Source: a virus
Reading direction: 5' to 3' (one strand)
Length of the DNA stretch: 64,000 nucleotides
IMG/VR virus record: IMGVR_UViG_3300042892_002840
Coordinates: 1-64,000 of that record
Below the pieces are notes generated by a model that saw only the letters and a list, made by a program, of their open reading frames with translations, ran no database searches and was not told the DNA's origin. A program made the translations under genes and the position numbers. The first letter of the stretch is position 1. Each line of letters begins with the position of its first letter. Shown one piece after another: positions 34,070-42,280 of the stretch.

Positions 34070-34854
34070 GATTCATACCCTAAATGTTTTCTTTCTGAGT
34101 ATTTCATGTTTTTTGGATTTTCTTTTTCAATTCTATCCCACTCCATCTTAGCCCATCTGTATGCCCCAATGTGTTTTTGGTTAGCTATCCATTCTGGGGT
34201 TCCATCAAAGATATGCTGAATAAAATTACGAATAAAGAATTTTTCTCCATTTTTAATTACTCTAACTCCATGGAAATATGGTTCTGTTGAAGGGAATACA
34301 AGGATGTCTCCCGCCTTTGGCTTGTATGGATAGTATACGTCATCAACAATAAACTCAATATCTCCGCCCTCGTAGTCATCGTTTATGTATGTTGTGCAAG
34401 TCAGCAAAAACTTTGGACCTGGCATATCTCTTTCAGAAATAATATAATCCGTGTGGTATTGCATTGTCATTTCATTTCGCATAGTATCAATGTTTGAATT
34501 ATATTTTGAAAACGAAGATGTCATCAACTTTGAGGTTGGTGGCATTTGAACATTGTATCTTTCTACGTAGTCTTCAATTGCAGTATTGTATGCCTCGTAA
34601 ACTCTATCAGACAAATGCTTTTCTTCATCATACATAGGGCCAAACTCTCTAGGCTCATTGTCGTCGTGTTTTTGCTGTGAGTATGTACCAAAAATAGACC
34701 ATTGGTCCCAAGTTCTTAAGTAGTACTTTCCTTCTGATGTGCGCTCAGATCTCTTCATTATGTCATAAAGATTATCTGCGTCAGGTAGTAATCCCTGATA
34801 AATTCTTACATTTGGCAGTAACTCAAATGATGTGTACTCTTGCTTACTTGTCAT
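34066..34854 (-). CDS. 2OG-Fe(II) oxygenase 3
   Basis: A 262-residue oxygenase with His134-x-Asp136 (QYHTDY), His195 and Lys205, and the strand 'YINDDYEGGDIEF'. It resembles the two oxygenases at 60166 and 61040 in its N-terminal layout (an opening 'NVRIYQGLLPD.DNLYDIMKRSE', a Trp-rich 'TWDQWSIFG' segment, and a basic C-terminal tail), suggesting a subfamily within the window. It overlaps both neighbours by 4-11 bases. Confidence 0.9.
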   Translation of the reverse strand: MTSKQEYTSFELLPNVRIYQGLLPDADNLYDIMKRSERTSEGKYYLRTWDQWSIFGTYSQQKHDDNEPREFGPMYDEEKHLSDRVYEAYNTAIEDYVERYNVQMPPTSKLMTSSFSKYNSNIDTMRNEMTMQYHTDYIISERDMPGPKFLLTCTTYINDDYEGGDIEFIVDDVYYPYKPKAGDILVFPSTEPYFHGVRVIKNGEKFFIRNFIQHIFDGTPEWIANQKHIGAYRWAKMEWDRIEKENPKNMKYSERKHLGYES

Positions 34855-35521
34855 CCTCTAATCCCAACTTTGTTATTGTCCAGAAAAATGGGGCAGTATA
34901 TCTAGTCCCACTTGTAACCTTTGTCACTCCATGAATATAGTTCTTGTCCCCAGGGAAAAAGTACGCTGCTCTTGGTTTAGGTTTAAATTTAATATTTTGA
35001 AGTGGAAAGAATAGCTCTCCGCCTTCATAGTCGTCGTTTAAATAAAATACAGTTCCTAAGTCATACCATGGAAATTCATTTGGTGTTCCTGCGTCTGGGC
35101 CTTCGTGAAGCTCTTTATCTGCATGTGGAAACTGCATTGTGCCTACAGGCCACCTTACAATAGCTGCATCAGTCGGCTTTACTTCAACCTGAAACTTTTC
35201 TCTAATATAAGGTGTCATTCTTTCAATTACACGATCTAAAATTGCTACAACTTCGCCTGTTGGATCTGCTTTCAAAAGAGTATTCATTGTTGCTACTCTG
35301 TCTTCCCAAACCCTGTGGTCATATATAATGCTTCCATTTTCATTCCATTGGGACTCTGTTACATCCCATACAGTGTTGCTTTTTGCAAAAGTAAGAAGAT
35401 AGTCTTGCTCTTCTGGTGTCACCATGTCCTCTAGCTCGACAACATTATCTGGTGAATTGCCAAAGTATCCAGAAGGAGTGATAGTTTCTCTTGCGTATCG
35501 TGCTCTTTTAGTATATTCCAT
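34844..35521 (-). CDS. 2OG-Fe(II) oxygenase 4
   Basis: A 225-residue oxygenase with His133-x-Asp135 (FPHADKELHEG), His197 and Arg207, and 'YLNDDYEGGELFF'. The N-terminal 35 residues are Tyr/Arg-rich and unlike the paralogues. All catalytic residues are present. It lies 7 bases after the first member of the unrecognised interleaved family (35529-36257) and overlaps oxygenase 3 by 11 bases. Confidence 0.9.
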   Translation of the reverse strand: MEYTKRARYARETITPSGYFGNSPDNVVELEDMVTPEEQDYLLTFAKSNTVWDVTESQWNENGSIIYDHRVWEDRVATMNTLLKADPTGEVVAILDRVIERMTPYIREKFQVEVKPTDAAIVRWPVGTMQFPHADKELHEGPDAGTPNEFPWYDLGTVFYLNDDYEGGELFFPLQNIKFKPKPRAAYFFPGDKNYIHGVTKVTSGTRYTAPFFWTITKLGLEDDK

Positions 35522-35528
35522 TTTTTAC

Positions 35529-36257
35529 CTATTCATATTTCTTTAGAGATCGAACGGTTTGCTTGTATGCACCGCCGTCTTTTGTTCTAAACTTTTTTGC
35601 CTGAGCATTGTGTCTTTCTTGCAAAGAAACAAGGTCATGAAATTTTGGCTCCATTTTCCACTCTTCTCTTTTATATGGAATTAGCTGAAGGTAAGGAGTT
35701 CCTTTTGGAACCTTACCCTCAAAGTCATTCCTTAAGAAAAACGGTATAAGACCTGGAGTATTCATCTTATCATTATCTATTATAGCAGAGGTGGTTATAA
35801 ACGGTAAATCAAATCTGTTGATTGGATTTACATATAAAACGCTATATCCATCTGGAACCTCTGGTGCCCAATTAGGATACCAGTGGAAGTGTCTGTCTAG
35901 GTATCCGTGTGGAACTGGAAACTCATTCATAGGGGCTCTTGACCCAACAAAATCTTCGTATCCTGGTTCTGGTATTGCTATCATCTCACCATTTGGCAGT
36001 TTGCTAAAAACAATATCGCATGGGGTTACATAAAAATATCCAGTGATAAATATATCAAGTAAACCTGGGCAAGACTTAAAGCTTCTTACTAGTCCACCTT
36101 CAGGGTTGGGCCAGTACTCTCCTGTCTGCTTGTTAAGCTCAAACTTGTCTGCTTTTTTAAACCATTCTGGAGTTAAATTTCTTGCTGGCTTTGGCTGATA
36201 TTCTTCGCTTATAATGTTGTACAGCCTATTAGAATGAAATTTTATTTTATTGCTCAT
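35529..36257 (-). CDS. Unrecognised family, copy 1 (interleaved with oxygenases)
   Basis: A 242-residue protein that shares a pattern with the genes at 36247 and 39473. Each has a mid-protein 'GYS.LY..P.NRFDLPF' or equivalent, a 'I.NDKM..PG..PFFL' segment and a terminal 'I/VPKGTPY.Q.IP.K' motif. It also has 'KSCPGLLDIFITGYFYVTPCDI'. The second copy at 39473 is closest to it (about 243 residues, same motifs). The beta-rich motif order would suit a barrel-like fold, but I cannot name the family. Always placed between oxygenases, so it probably works with them, perhaps as a modifying enzyme or partner. No catalytic residues can be assigned. Confidence 0.75.
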   Translation of the reverse strand: MSNKIKFHSNRLYNIISEEYQPKPARNLTPEWFKKADKFELNKQTGEYWPNPEGGLVRSFKSCPGLLDIFITGYFYVTPCDIVFSKLPNGEMIAIPEPGYEDFVGSRAPMNEFPVPHGYLDRHFHWYPNWAPEVPDGYSVLYVNPINRFDLPFITTSAIIDNDKMNTPGLIPFFLRNDFEGKVPKGTPYLQLIPYKREEWKMEPKFHDLVSLQERHNAQAKKFRTKDGGAYKQTVRSLKKYE

Positions 36258-36945
36258 TTGTTTTTAACCTAATTACCTTTAGCTCGTGTTCACCTATTTT
36301 GTTGCCTAGATGATCTGTTGCATTCCTATAAAAGCCAGCCCACTTACCCTGCTGATTAATTCTTTCTGCTGTCTCTCCATATTCTCTTCCATCAAATTGA
36401 GCACCGACGTAATCCTTACCGTCGTGTAAATTAATTTCAGAATTATTTAATTCAGACAAAGTAATTGGGAGTATGGCAGCTACTGGTGTATTTGCTGGTA
36501 TTGTTATAATCTTTCCTGGGGAAGTTATTCTCCAAACAACTGGAATCTCGCCTGAAAAAAATGATGTTGTTAATAGCGTAGTAAATGCTTGAGCTCCATC
36601 TATAAATTGATTTGGAACTGGCATAATAAGAGTTGTTGTCTCCAAGTTAGTCTTAAAGGTTAGCCCTGTCCTAAAGCTTATTGTTCCATTTGCTCTATTT
36701 GTGTGACAATAATTTTCTCCAGAAAGAACCTTTACATGATCTGGGCTGCTATTAGAAATGCCATCCCATATAAAAGAAATATCTTCTGGAAAAGAAATTC
36801 CCCATCCTAGTTGATTTGCAAGGCTTACTGGAAAACAATTGTAGGCGTGTCTATCTACAGTATTTTCCATCCAGTCTCTCTTTACAGAAAGCTGGGATAT
36901 CTCCCCTGGATTTTTATCAGCCTTATAAACCTCTATTTTATGCAT
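36247..36945 (-). CDS. Unrecognised family, divergent copy 2
   Basis: A 232-residue protein with the same general layout as 35529 and 39473: 'DRHAYNCFPVSLANQLGWGISFPEDISFIWDG' in the N-terminal part (split here), a beta-rich middle containing 'TTLIMPVPNQFIDGAQAFTTL', and the motif 'IITIPANTPVAAILPI' that matches the 'VPKGTPYLQLIPY' motif of the others. It is clearly the most divergent of the three. It overlaps copy 1 by 11 bases and oxygenase 5 by 8. Proteins with this opening occur beside oxygenases in other marine phages as far as I recall, but I give no family number. Confidence 0.7.
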   Translation of the reverse strand: MHKIEVYKADKNPGEISQLSVKRDWMENTVDRHAYNCFPVSLANQLGWGISFPEDISFIWDGISNSSPDHVKVLSGENYCHTNRANGTISFRTGLTFKTNLETTTLIMPVPNQFIDGAQAFTTLLTTSFFSGEIPVVWRITSPGKIITIPANTPVAAILPITLSELNNSEINLHDGKDYVGAQFDGREYGETAERINQQGKWAGFYRNATDHLGNKIGEHELKVIRLKTNEQ

Positions 36946-37636
36946 AGCCCTCAGTGTATCTCTTTTCTATTTCCCTATAGTCTGGAGTATGCGGAGCCTC
37001 TAAATAGTCTAGCATTGTTACTATTGAATATTTTGTGCCGCTTGTTACTGGAAGCGAAGCGTGAGAAAACAGATAGCTTGAAGGGAAAAGGTACAGGTCT
37101 CCTGCTTTAGGCTTAATCTTTAAATTAAATTTATCAAAGTAAAGTTCGCCTCCTTCATAGTCATCATTAATATATCCTACCGATGACAGCACACATATAT
37201 AAGAGTATCCATGATCTGAGTGTACTTGAAAATGCTGGCCTGGCCCATACTTTACAAAATTAAATGATTCCCAGTACTTGAGTGGAGCAACATTAAAGCG
37301 CTGTCTATAATCTTCAACAGGACCTATTTGCACATCTCTTGAGTCTTCCCAAATTTTTTCTAGCTTTATCTGATCTGGGCTCTTGTTGGAATCATCTGGA
37401 TTGTTTTTCTTAACTTTAAAATCAAAAGCATCTCTATACTTAAGGTCGTTGTTAGCGTATCCCGTTGTAGCCTGCTTCCATTTGTATGTGGAGTGAGGGG
37501 AATCAGAATATCCAACCCCTTCTGCATTAGGGTCTGAAGATAGGCATTCTTCTAACCTATTAATTAGATCCATTTCTTTTGTAAATACATTTCTGTAAAC
37601 AAGCACACCTGGTGCTAAAATTTCTGGCTGGTTCAT
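36938..37636 (-). CDS. 2OG-Fe(II) oxygenase 5
   Basis: A 232-residue oxygenase with His139-x-Asp141 (QVHSDHG), His182 and Lys192, and 'YINDDYEGGELYF'. It is closely similar to oxygenase 9 (40204-40911): both share an N-terminal 'EILAPGVLVYRN' type opening, 'YKWKQATTGY' and 'HFQ.H.DHG.SY', indicating a recent duplication. It is the first gene behind the internal promoter at 37655-37683. Confidence 0.9.
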   Translation of the reverse strand: MNQPEILAPGVLVYRNVFTKEMDLINRLEECLSSDPNAEGVGYSDSPHSTYKWKQATTGYANNDLKYRDAFDFKVKKNNPDDSNKSPDQIKLEKIWEDSRDVQIGPVEDYRQRFNVAPLKYWESFNFVKYGPGQHFQVHSDHGYSYICVLSSVGYINDDYEGGELYFDKFNLKIKPKAGDLYLFPSSYLFSHASLPVTSGTKYSIVTMLDYLEAPHTPDYREIEKRYTEGYA

Positions 37637-37654
37637 TTTGTCTCCCTTATCTAT

Positions 37655-37683
37655 ATTATATATAATTCTTGCAGTTTAGTCAA
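37655..37683 (-). promoter_or_regulatory. Internal promoter of the oxygenase cluster
   Basis: On the minus strand: -35 TTGACT (37678-37683), a 17-base spacer and a perfect -10 TATAAT (37655-37660), within the last bases of oxygenase 6 and the 39-base gap after it. It would drive oxygenases 5 to 1 and the collagen-like fibre. Confidence 0.6.
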
Positions 37684-38437
37684 TCAACTTATCTTTTATA
37701 AATCTACCTCTTTTTTTATCTATAGCAACAAGACTTGACTTATATAAGTCTTTTGTCCAAAAGCTTGTGTGAGTGTATCTGTTGCCAGAAGTTATCTGTC
37801 TGATACCGTGCATTGTATTTATGTCACCACTGAATATTAAAAGCATTCCAGCTTTTGGCTTAATTGAAAACTCATTATGTTGAGGAAAGAAAAGCTCTCC
37901 TCCTTCAAAATCATCATTAAGATACAGCATTGAGGTGTAAAGTTTATTTGTAAATAGCCTTTTATATTCAGTTATATTTTTTTCTTCAAAGAAATATTTG
38001 CATTGCTCTGGGACTAAAGATAAATCAATAGTGCTTAGGTCAAAGTTTGGATCGATAAAGTCAACATGTGGCTCTTGAAGATGTGGGTAATACCATTTAA
38101 CTATTTCCCATAACTCGCTGTATATTTCAAAATCAGGCTTAAAGAAATCTTTTACTTGCTCTTCCATTCTTTCTTGAATTGGAACAACAAATTTAAACAG
38201 TTCTTTGTAGTTTTCCATGCCCTCTCTGTAAAGCTCATTTATCTCTATTCTACGATTATCCCAGTGCTCTGCTGCAGACTTATAGTCTTCTTCTGTCTTA
38301 AAAGTTTGTCTTTGTCTATTATGCTTAGACCATAATCCAGATTCTTCTGAATATTTAATTAGCCAGTCGCATTCTTCCTTGCTTATAAAATTCTCAACTA
38401 TTCTACAATGTGGTGATTTTAGGTCTTTTATATTCAT
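37676..38437 (-). CDS. 2OG-Fe(II) oxygenase 6
   Basis: A 253-residue oxygenase with His124-x-Asp126 (PHVDFIDP), His210 and Arg220, and 'YLNDDFEGGELFF'. A larger insert lies between the first strand pair (residues 128-170) than in the paralogues. Start overlaps the next upstream gene by 4 bases. All catalytic residues are present. Confidence 0.9.
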   Translation of the reverse strand: MNIKDLKSPHCRIVENFISKEECDWLIKYSEESGLWSKHNRQRQTFKTEEDYKSAAEHWDNRRIEINELYREGMENYKELFKFVVPIQERMEEQVKDFFKPDFEIYSELWEIVKWYYPHLQEPHVDFIDPNFDLSTIDLSLVPEQCKYFFEEKNITEYKRLFTNKLYTSMLYLNDDFEGGELFFPQHNEFSIKPKAGMLLIFSGDINTMHGIRQITSGNRYTHTSFWTKDLYKSSLVAIDKKRGRFIKDKLID

Positions 38438-39000
38438 CTCAACCAGCTTGCTATTGCGTATCTGGTTCCAGAGATTACTGGATTAACCTTATGCCTATAT
38501 GCATATGAAGAAGGAAACATTATAAAATCTCCTGCCTGTGGCTTATACTTTACATCAAATGAAGGGAACTCTATTTCCCCTCCCTCATAGTTATCATTTA
38601 AATAAAATACAGTTGATGCCCTTCTAAAAGTTGCGCCTGCGTCATCTATGTGTAGATCAAATTTGCCGCCGACATCGTACTTTAGTATCTTGTAGGGCTG
38701 ATGAACCTTAAATTTAATATAATGGTCTTCTTCATAATCTTTCTCTATTTCAGAGAATGTTTTATTGAAAAGGCTTGAAAAAAACTTAACATAGTCTTCG
38801 TCTTCTTCCCTTGAGTAAGCTGTAATATCTATTGATTTTGTATCTCTGTAAGAACTGTCTAGTGATTTGTTTCCGTCATTAGCATCAACAACATACTCTG
38901 ATAGCCATTCGGCATTTGACAAAGATTCTATTTCTTTAAAAATTTTTGAGCTATCTATCTTGTAGACAACTATTCCTGGCGCTAGTGTACTTTTAATCAC
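38434..39000 (-). CDS. 2OG-Fe(II) oxygenase 7 (shortest intact copy)
   Basis: At 188 residues this is the shortest intact oxygenase of the set. It has His117-x-Asp119 (LHIDDAG), His170 and Arg180, and 'YLNDNYEGGEIEF'. It ends directly after the core (…ASWLR), so it is nearly a minimal P4H-like domain. It overlaps its neighbours by 4 bases each. Confidence 0.9.
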   Translation of the reverse strand: MIKSTLAPGIVVYKIDSSKIFKEIESLSNAEWLSEYVVDANDGNKSLDSSYRDTKSIDITAYSREEDEDYVKFFSSLFNKTFSEIEKDYEEDHYIKFKVHQPYKILKYDVGGKFDLHIDDAGATFRRASTVFYLNDNYEGGEIEFPSFDVKYKPQAGDFIMFPSSYAYRHKVNPVISGTRYAIASWLR

Positions 39001-39473
39001 ATAAACATCCTGTAGTAGGGCCTAATAAACCATTTTGGAGTAATAGGATTTACATGCATCTTCCATATTATTGCAAATGCATAGGTGTCGTTATTAAAAT
39101 TATTTAAATATGATTCTCCATTTTTAATAACAAATGTGCTGTTTTCATATTCACCATTTAAATATGTTAGAGTCTGACAAAATGTGTCTTCGTCAAACTT
39201 AGCATTCTCTATATTTCCATTAATTTTTAAAATTTGATAATAAAATGGAAACACTTTTTCTGAAACATTATGGTTGTCGTATATTATTTGCTGAACAGAT
39301 AGCCCAGTCTCTTCGACAATTCTAGCTGAGTGCCTATGTATTTTATACATCATCTCGCCATCAATTCTATTTTCTGTCCACAGCTTTGGCTGTTTAGAAA
39401 GGTTCCATTGATCTAATGATATTAGTACTTCTTTGTAAGGGTCAAGCAAAGAAGATGGTATGTGTGTGTACAT
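38997..39473 (-). CDS. Degenerate oxygenase paralogue lacking the His-x-Asp motif
   Basis: A 158-residue protein that aligns to the oxygenase cores by its late segment: 'TLTYLNGEYENSTFVIKNG' corresponds to 'VLYLNDDFEGGDVIFKNH' in oxygenase 1, and 'KMHVNPITPKWFIRPYYR' corresponds to the distal-His and Arg region. His140 is kept. Where the paralogues have His-x-Asp, 14-16 residues before the YLN strand, this protein has 'NGNIENAKFDED' with no His. It should not bind iron normally, so it may be a non-catalytic partner or a decaying copy. The open frame and tight coupling argue for the former. Confidence 0.7.
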   Translation of the reverse strand: MYTHIPSSLLDPYKEVLISLDQWNLSKQPKLWTENRIDGEMMYKIHRHSARIVEETGLSVQQIIYDNHNVSEKVFPFYYQILKINGNIENAKFDEDTFCQTLTYLNGEYENSTFVIKNGESYLNNFNNDTYAFAIIWKMHVNPITPKWFIRPYYRMFM

Positions 39474-40204
39474 TACTTATACTCTCTTCTTTCCCAAAAC
39501 TTATCCTTATATACTCCGCCATCTGGCTTTCTAAATATCTTTCTTGTTTTTATAATTCTATCATATATATCGCCAGCCTTGTCTATCTGCAATTCTGATT
39601 CCCAATTTTCTCTTTTGAATGGTATTATTTGTGCATATGGGGTGCCAGCTGGTATTACTCCTAGCCAACCTTCAATTAAAAAAAATGGCAAAGATCCTGG
39701 CATAGAAACTTTATCTGTATCTATAATCCCAGATGTGTTGATAAACGGTAAATCAAATCTATTCATTGGCGTTATATACAGAGAGCTATAGCCGTCTGGA
39801 GTTTTAATTCCCCAGTCAGACATCCAAGCAAAGGATTCTTTTCTATATCCTAATGGCGTGGGAAATCCAGAGAGCGGATGCCTTATTTCACAAAAGTCTT
39901 CATATTTTGAATCTTCTATTTTTACATCTATTTCTAAGTTTTCATTAATAAAAAATTCAATATCACATGGTGTTTTTAATACATATCCTGTTGTAAATGC
40001 ATCAAGTAAAGCTGGACAACCTTTCCATGTTGCCATCTTTCCACCATCTGAGTCTAAAACATATTCATTTTTTTCATTTTTAAAAAATCTATCTGCAATA
40101 CTATACCATTTTGGAATAAATTTAGATGTTGGCATTGGGCTGCTTATGCTTGACTTATTCAGCCAATGCCTATTAGCAATAAATGTTATTAGGCTTGCTT
40201 TCAT
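39473..40204 (-). CDS. Unrecognised family, copy 3
   Basis: A 243-residue paralogue of the 35529 protein, sharing 'GCPALLDAFTTGYVLKTPCDI', 'GYSSLYITPMNRFDLPF', 'DTDKVSMPGSLPFFL' and 'IPAGTPYAQIIPFKRENW', and a Lys/Arg-rich C-terminal end. The two are full-length homologues, indicating duplication within the cluster. It overlaps both neighbours by a single base or so (shared stop/start), showing translational coupling to an oxygenase on each side. Function unknown. Confidence 0.75.
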   Translation of the reverse strand: MKASLITFIANRHWLNKSSISSPMPTSKFIPKWYSIADRFFKNEKNEYVLDSDGGKMATWKGCPALLDAFTTGYVLKTPCDIEFFINENLEIDVKIEDSKYEDFCEIRHPLSGFPTPLGYRKESFAWMSDWGIKTPDGYSSLYITPMNRFDLPFINTSGIIDTDKVSMPGSLPFFLIEGWLGVIPAGTPYAQIIPFKRENWESELQIDKAGDIYDRIIKTRKIFRKPDGGVYKDKFWERREYK

Positions 40205-40911
40205 TACTGTGTCTTAAGAAATGAATTTGTTTTAGCCCCTTGAGAACTAACAACATGGCCTCTGTCTGTATAATCAAGCATTGTAACTACTGAATACTTG
40301 GTTCCGCTTGTTACTGGCATGGCTCTATGTGGGTACATAAAATTAGATGGGAATACAACAAGGTCCCCCTCTGAAGGATTATACATTATGTCTTGAAGCC
40401 TAAAATATAATTCCCCTCCATCATAATCGTCGTTAATGTATCCTACAAGAGATACAGTGGATGTGTAAGAAAAACCATGGTCCGTGTGCTCTTGGAAATG
40501 CTGACCCTCATGATATCTGATAAAATTCATTACTTCCCAGTACTGTAACTCGCTTATATTGTACATTAAACAATAATCTTTTACGGCTTCAGACATTACG
40601 TCGTAGCATTGTTGCCACATATCTTTTAAAATTTCAGTTCCTTCATCTGTATTATGAAGGTCATCTTTTCTAAATTTAAAGTCAACACAGTCTCTGTAGT
40701 CTGGCTTTTTAAATCCGTATCCTACTGTTGCTTCTCTCCATTTATATGGGTTAAGCGTTGATCCTAAAACAGACTCTATTTTATTTATAATTCCTATATC
40801 TTTTTTTAAAAGATTTTTATAAACAACTATACCTGGAGCGAGAATTTCTTTCTCGCTCCAGGTTTTAGTTATAGAGTTAGGATCAATTAATTTAGGTCCT
40901 ATTGTTGACAA
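40204..40911 (-). CDS. 2OG-Fe(II) oxygenase 9 (paralogue of oxygenase 5)
   Basis: A 235-residue oxygenase with His142-x-Asp144 (EHTDHGFSY), His185 and Lys195, and 'YINDDYDGGELYF'. Very similar to oxygenase 5. It follows the first Hint-domain fibre gene by 23 bases, the nearest oxygenase to the PPGFF repeats. I number it 9 by position; number 8 is the degenerate copy. All catalytic residues are present. Confidence 0.9.
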   Translation of the reverse strand: MSTIGPKLIDPNSITKTWSEKEILAPGIVVYKNLLKKDIGIINKIESVLGSTLNPYKWREATVGYGFKKPDYRDCVDFKFRKDDLHNTDEGTEILKDMWQQCYDVMSEAVKDYCLMYNISELQYWEVMNFIRYHEGQHFQEHTDHGFSYTSTVSLVGYINDDYDGGELYFRLQDIMYNPSEGDLVVFPSNFMYPHRAMPVTSGTKYSVVTMLDYTDRGHVVSSQGAKTNSFLKTQ

Positions 40912-40934
40912 GCTAATCTCTTTTCTTTTAAATA

Positions 40935-42254
40935 TTACTTATTATGTATAAGTAATCCGCTGACAAAGAACCAGTCGTATGGTTCGCAAGAAAGTTGATA
41001 AACGCTTGTTGGTGCTTCATTTGAATACTTAATGTCTTCTATAGGGACTTCAGTCATTAGACCGTTTGAGTCTACAACAATTAAGTTTTCTCCAATTTCA
41101 GCATAGTAAGATTCTTTAATCTTATACTGTCCGTCAGATGTTTTAACGAATATAGGCTGAGTAAATGTCATTCTGATGTCAGTGTTTCCATTAAAGTACA
41201 TAATATCTGACTCTTGAGTTTCAATTATTTCAGTAATTGTTGTTTCAACAAATTGTCCTAAAGATAATGCATCTGAATTCCATGTCGAGAACTGATATGA
41301 ATCTGGTGTAGTTGGATCAATTTGATTGATCACTACAGACTTAATCTTGTCTCCGACCTGTAAGAACTTAGCTGGTACTTGACCATCCATTGTATCTACA
41401 AGTGTGTTTTCTTCTACACAAGGAGGTCCAAACCAAGGGATGAAGTAAAAGCTTGGAGGTGCAAAGAACCCTGGGGGCGAGAAGAACCCTGGAGGCGAGA
41501 AGAACCCTGGAGGTGCGAAGAACCCTGGAGGTGCGAAGAACCCTGGGGGCGAAAAGAACCCTGGAGGTGCAAAGAACCCTGGGGGCGAGAAGAACCCTGG
41601 AGGTGCGAAGAACCCTGGGGGCGAAAAGAACCCTGGAGGGCTAAAGAATGAAGGTGGTGAGAAGAAGGTTGTAATGCTATTTGATGGAGATGATGTTTCA
41701 CCATTACCGTTAGCATTAGCTGCATAGACTGTATATGTCTGTGCGGTTCCTTGTTCTTGAGATACAGATACTGATGTAGATGCTGTGCTTCCAGATTTTC
41801 CGTCTGATGATGCCCAGTAGTATGCTGTTATTGCTGATCCACCATTTGCTGGTGCTGACCAAGACACTACGTCTGTTCCTGCAGATGATGATGATGCTGA
41901 AGGAGCACCAACCTGTGCTGGAACCGTTGTAGGTGTTGTGGCGTTTGATGTGGTTGTAAGACCATTACCAACTGCATTAGATGGAGTTATTGTGAATGTG
42001 TATGATGTTCCACCAGCTAGTCCTGTGAAGGAAAACGAGGTAGAAGATGTTGTTTTTGTTGTTGTTGCTGGACTTGACACTATTGTATATAGTGTTGCTG
42101 CTGGTGAATCGGATGGAAGCGTCCAAGCTAGGTTCGCTGAACCGTTATTGAACGCCCCTCCGTTAACACCAGTGGCAGTAAATCCAGTAACAGCCTTTGG
42201 CTCTAGGAAGTTATCCTGAGCTGAAGACTTAATACCGATTTTCTTATTTGCCAT
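40935..42254 (-). CDS. Fibronectin/PPGFF-repeat protein with C-terminal Hint domain (A)
   Basis: A 439-residue virion-type protein. Residues about 18-108 and 112-200 are two fibronectin type III domains. Residues 200-270 are ten PPGFF units separated by Ser or Ala, flanked by PPSFF and PPSFY. A Hint (hedgehog/intein) domain spans 279-439: Cys279 follows 'WFGPP', the QVGDKI strand is at 299-304, and the protein ends His437-Asn438-Lys439. The block-B 'T-x-x-H' is TFTQP here, with Gln instead of His. Hint domains cleave or ligate at their N-terminal Cys. The end one residue after His-Asn means no C-extein exists. Probably a surface fibre that is processed. Confidence 0.88.
   Translation of the reverse strand: MANKKIGIKSSAQDNFLEPKAVTGFTATGVNGGAFNNGSANLAWTLPSDSPAATLYTIVSSPATTTKTTSSTSFSFTGLAGGTSYTFTITPSNAVGNGLTTTSNATTPTTVPAQVGAPSASSSSAGTDVVSWSAPANGGSAITAYYWASSDGKSGSTASTSVSVSQEQGTAQTYTVYAANANGNGETSSPSNSITTFFSPPSFFSPPGFFSPPGFFAPPGFFSPPGFFAPPGFFSPPGFFAPPGFFAPPGFFSPPGFFSPPGFFAPPSFYFIPWFGPPCVEENTLVDTMDGQVPAKFLQVGDKIKSVVINQIDPTTPDSYQFSTWNSDALSLGQFVETTITEIIETQESDIMYFNGNTDIRMTFTQPIFVKTSDGQYKIKESYYAEIGENLIVVDSNGLMTEVPIEDIKYSNEAPTSVYQLSCEPYDWFFVSGLLIHNK
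41445..41657 (-). repeat. 18-bp tandem repeat coding for PPGFF units (A)
   Basis: About twelve 18-bp units coding for P-P-G-F-F-S/A, of which ten have Gly and the two flanking ones Ser. Unit sequences differ mainly at the Ser/Ala codon and third positions. Such repeats can change copy number by slippage; the partner gene at 47848 has five Gly units instead of ten. Confidence 0.85.
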
Positions 42255-42280
42255 TTTTATCTCCTATTTTTTTAATCTAA

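Noticed and set aside
41379-41725. Overlapping frames on both strands with Arg/Glu-Pro or Gln/Gly repeats
   Set aside because: They are other-frame readings of the 18-bp PPGFF repeat. They have no ribosome sites and their lengths follow the repeat.
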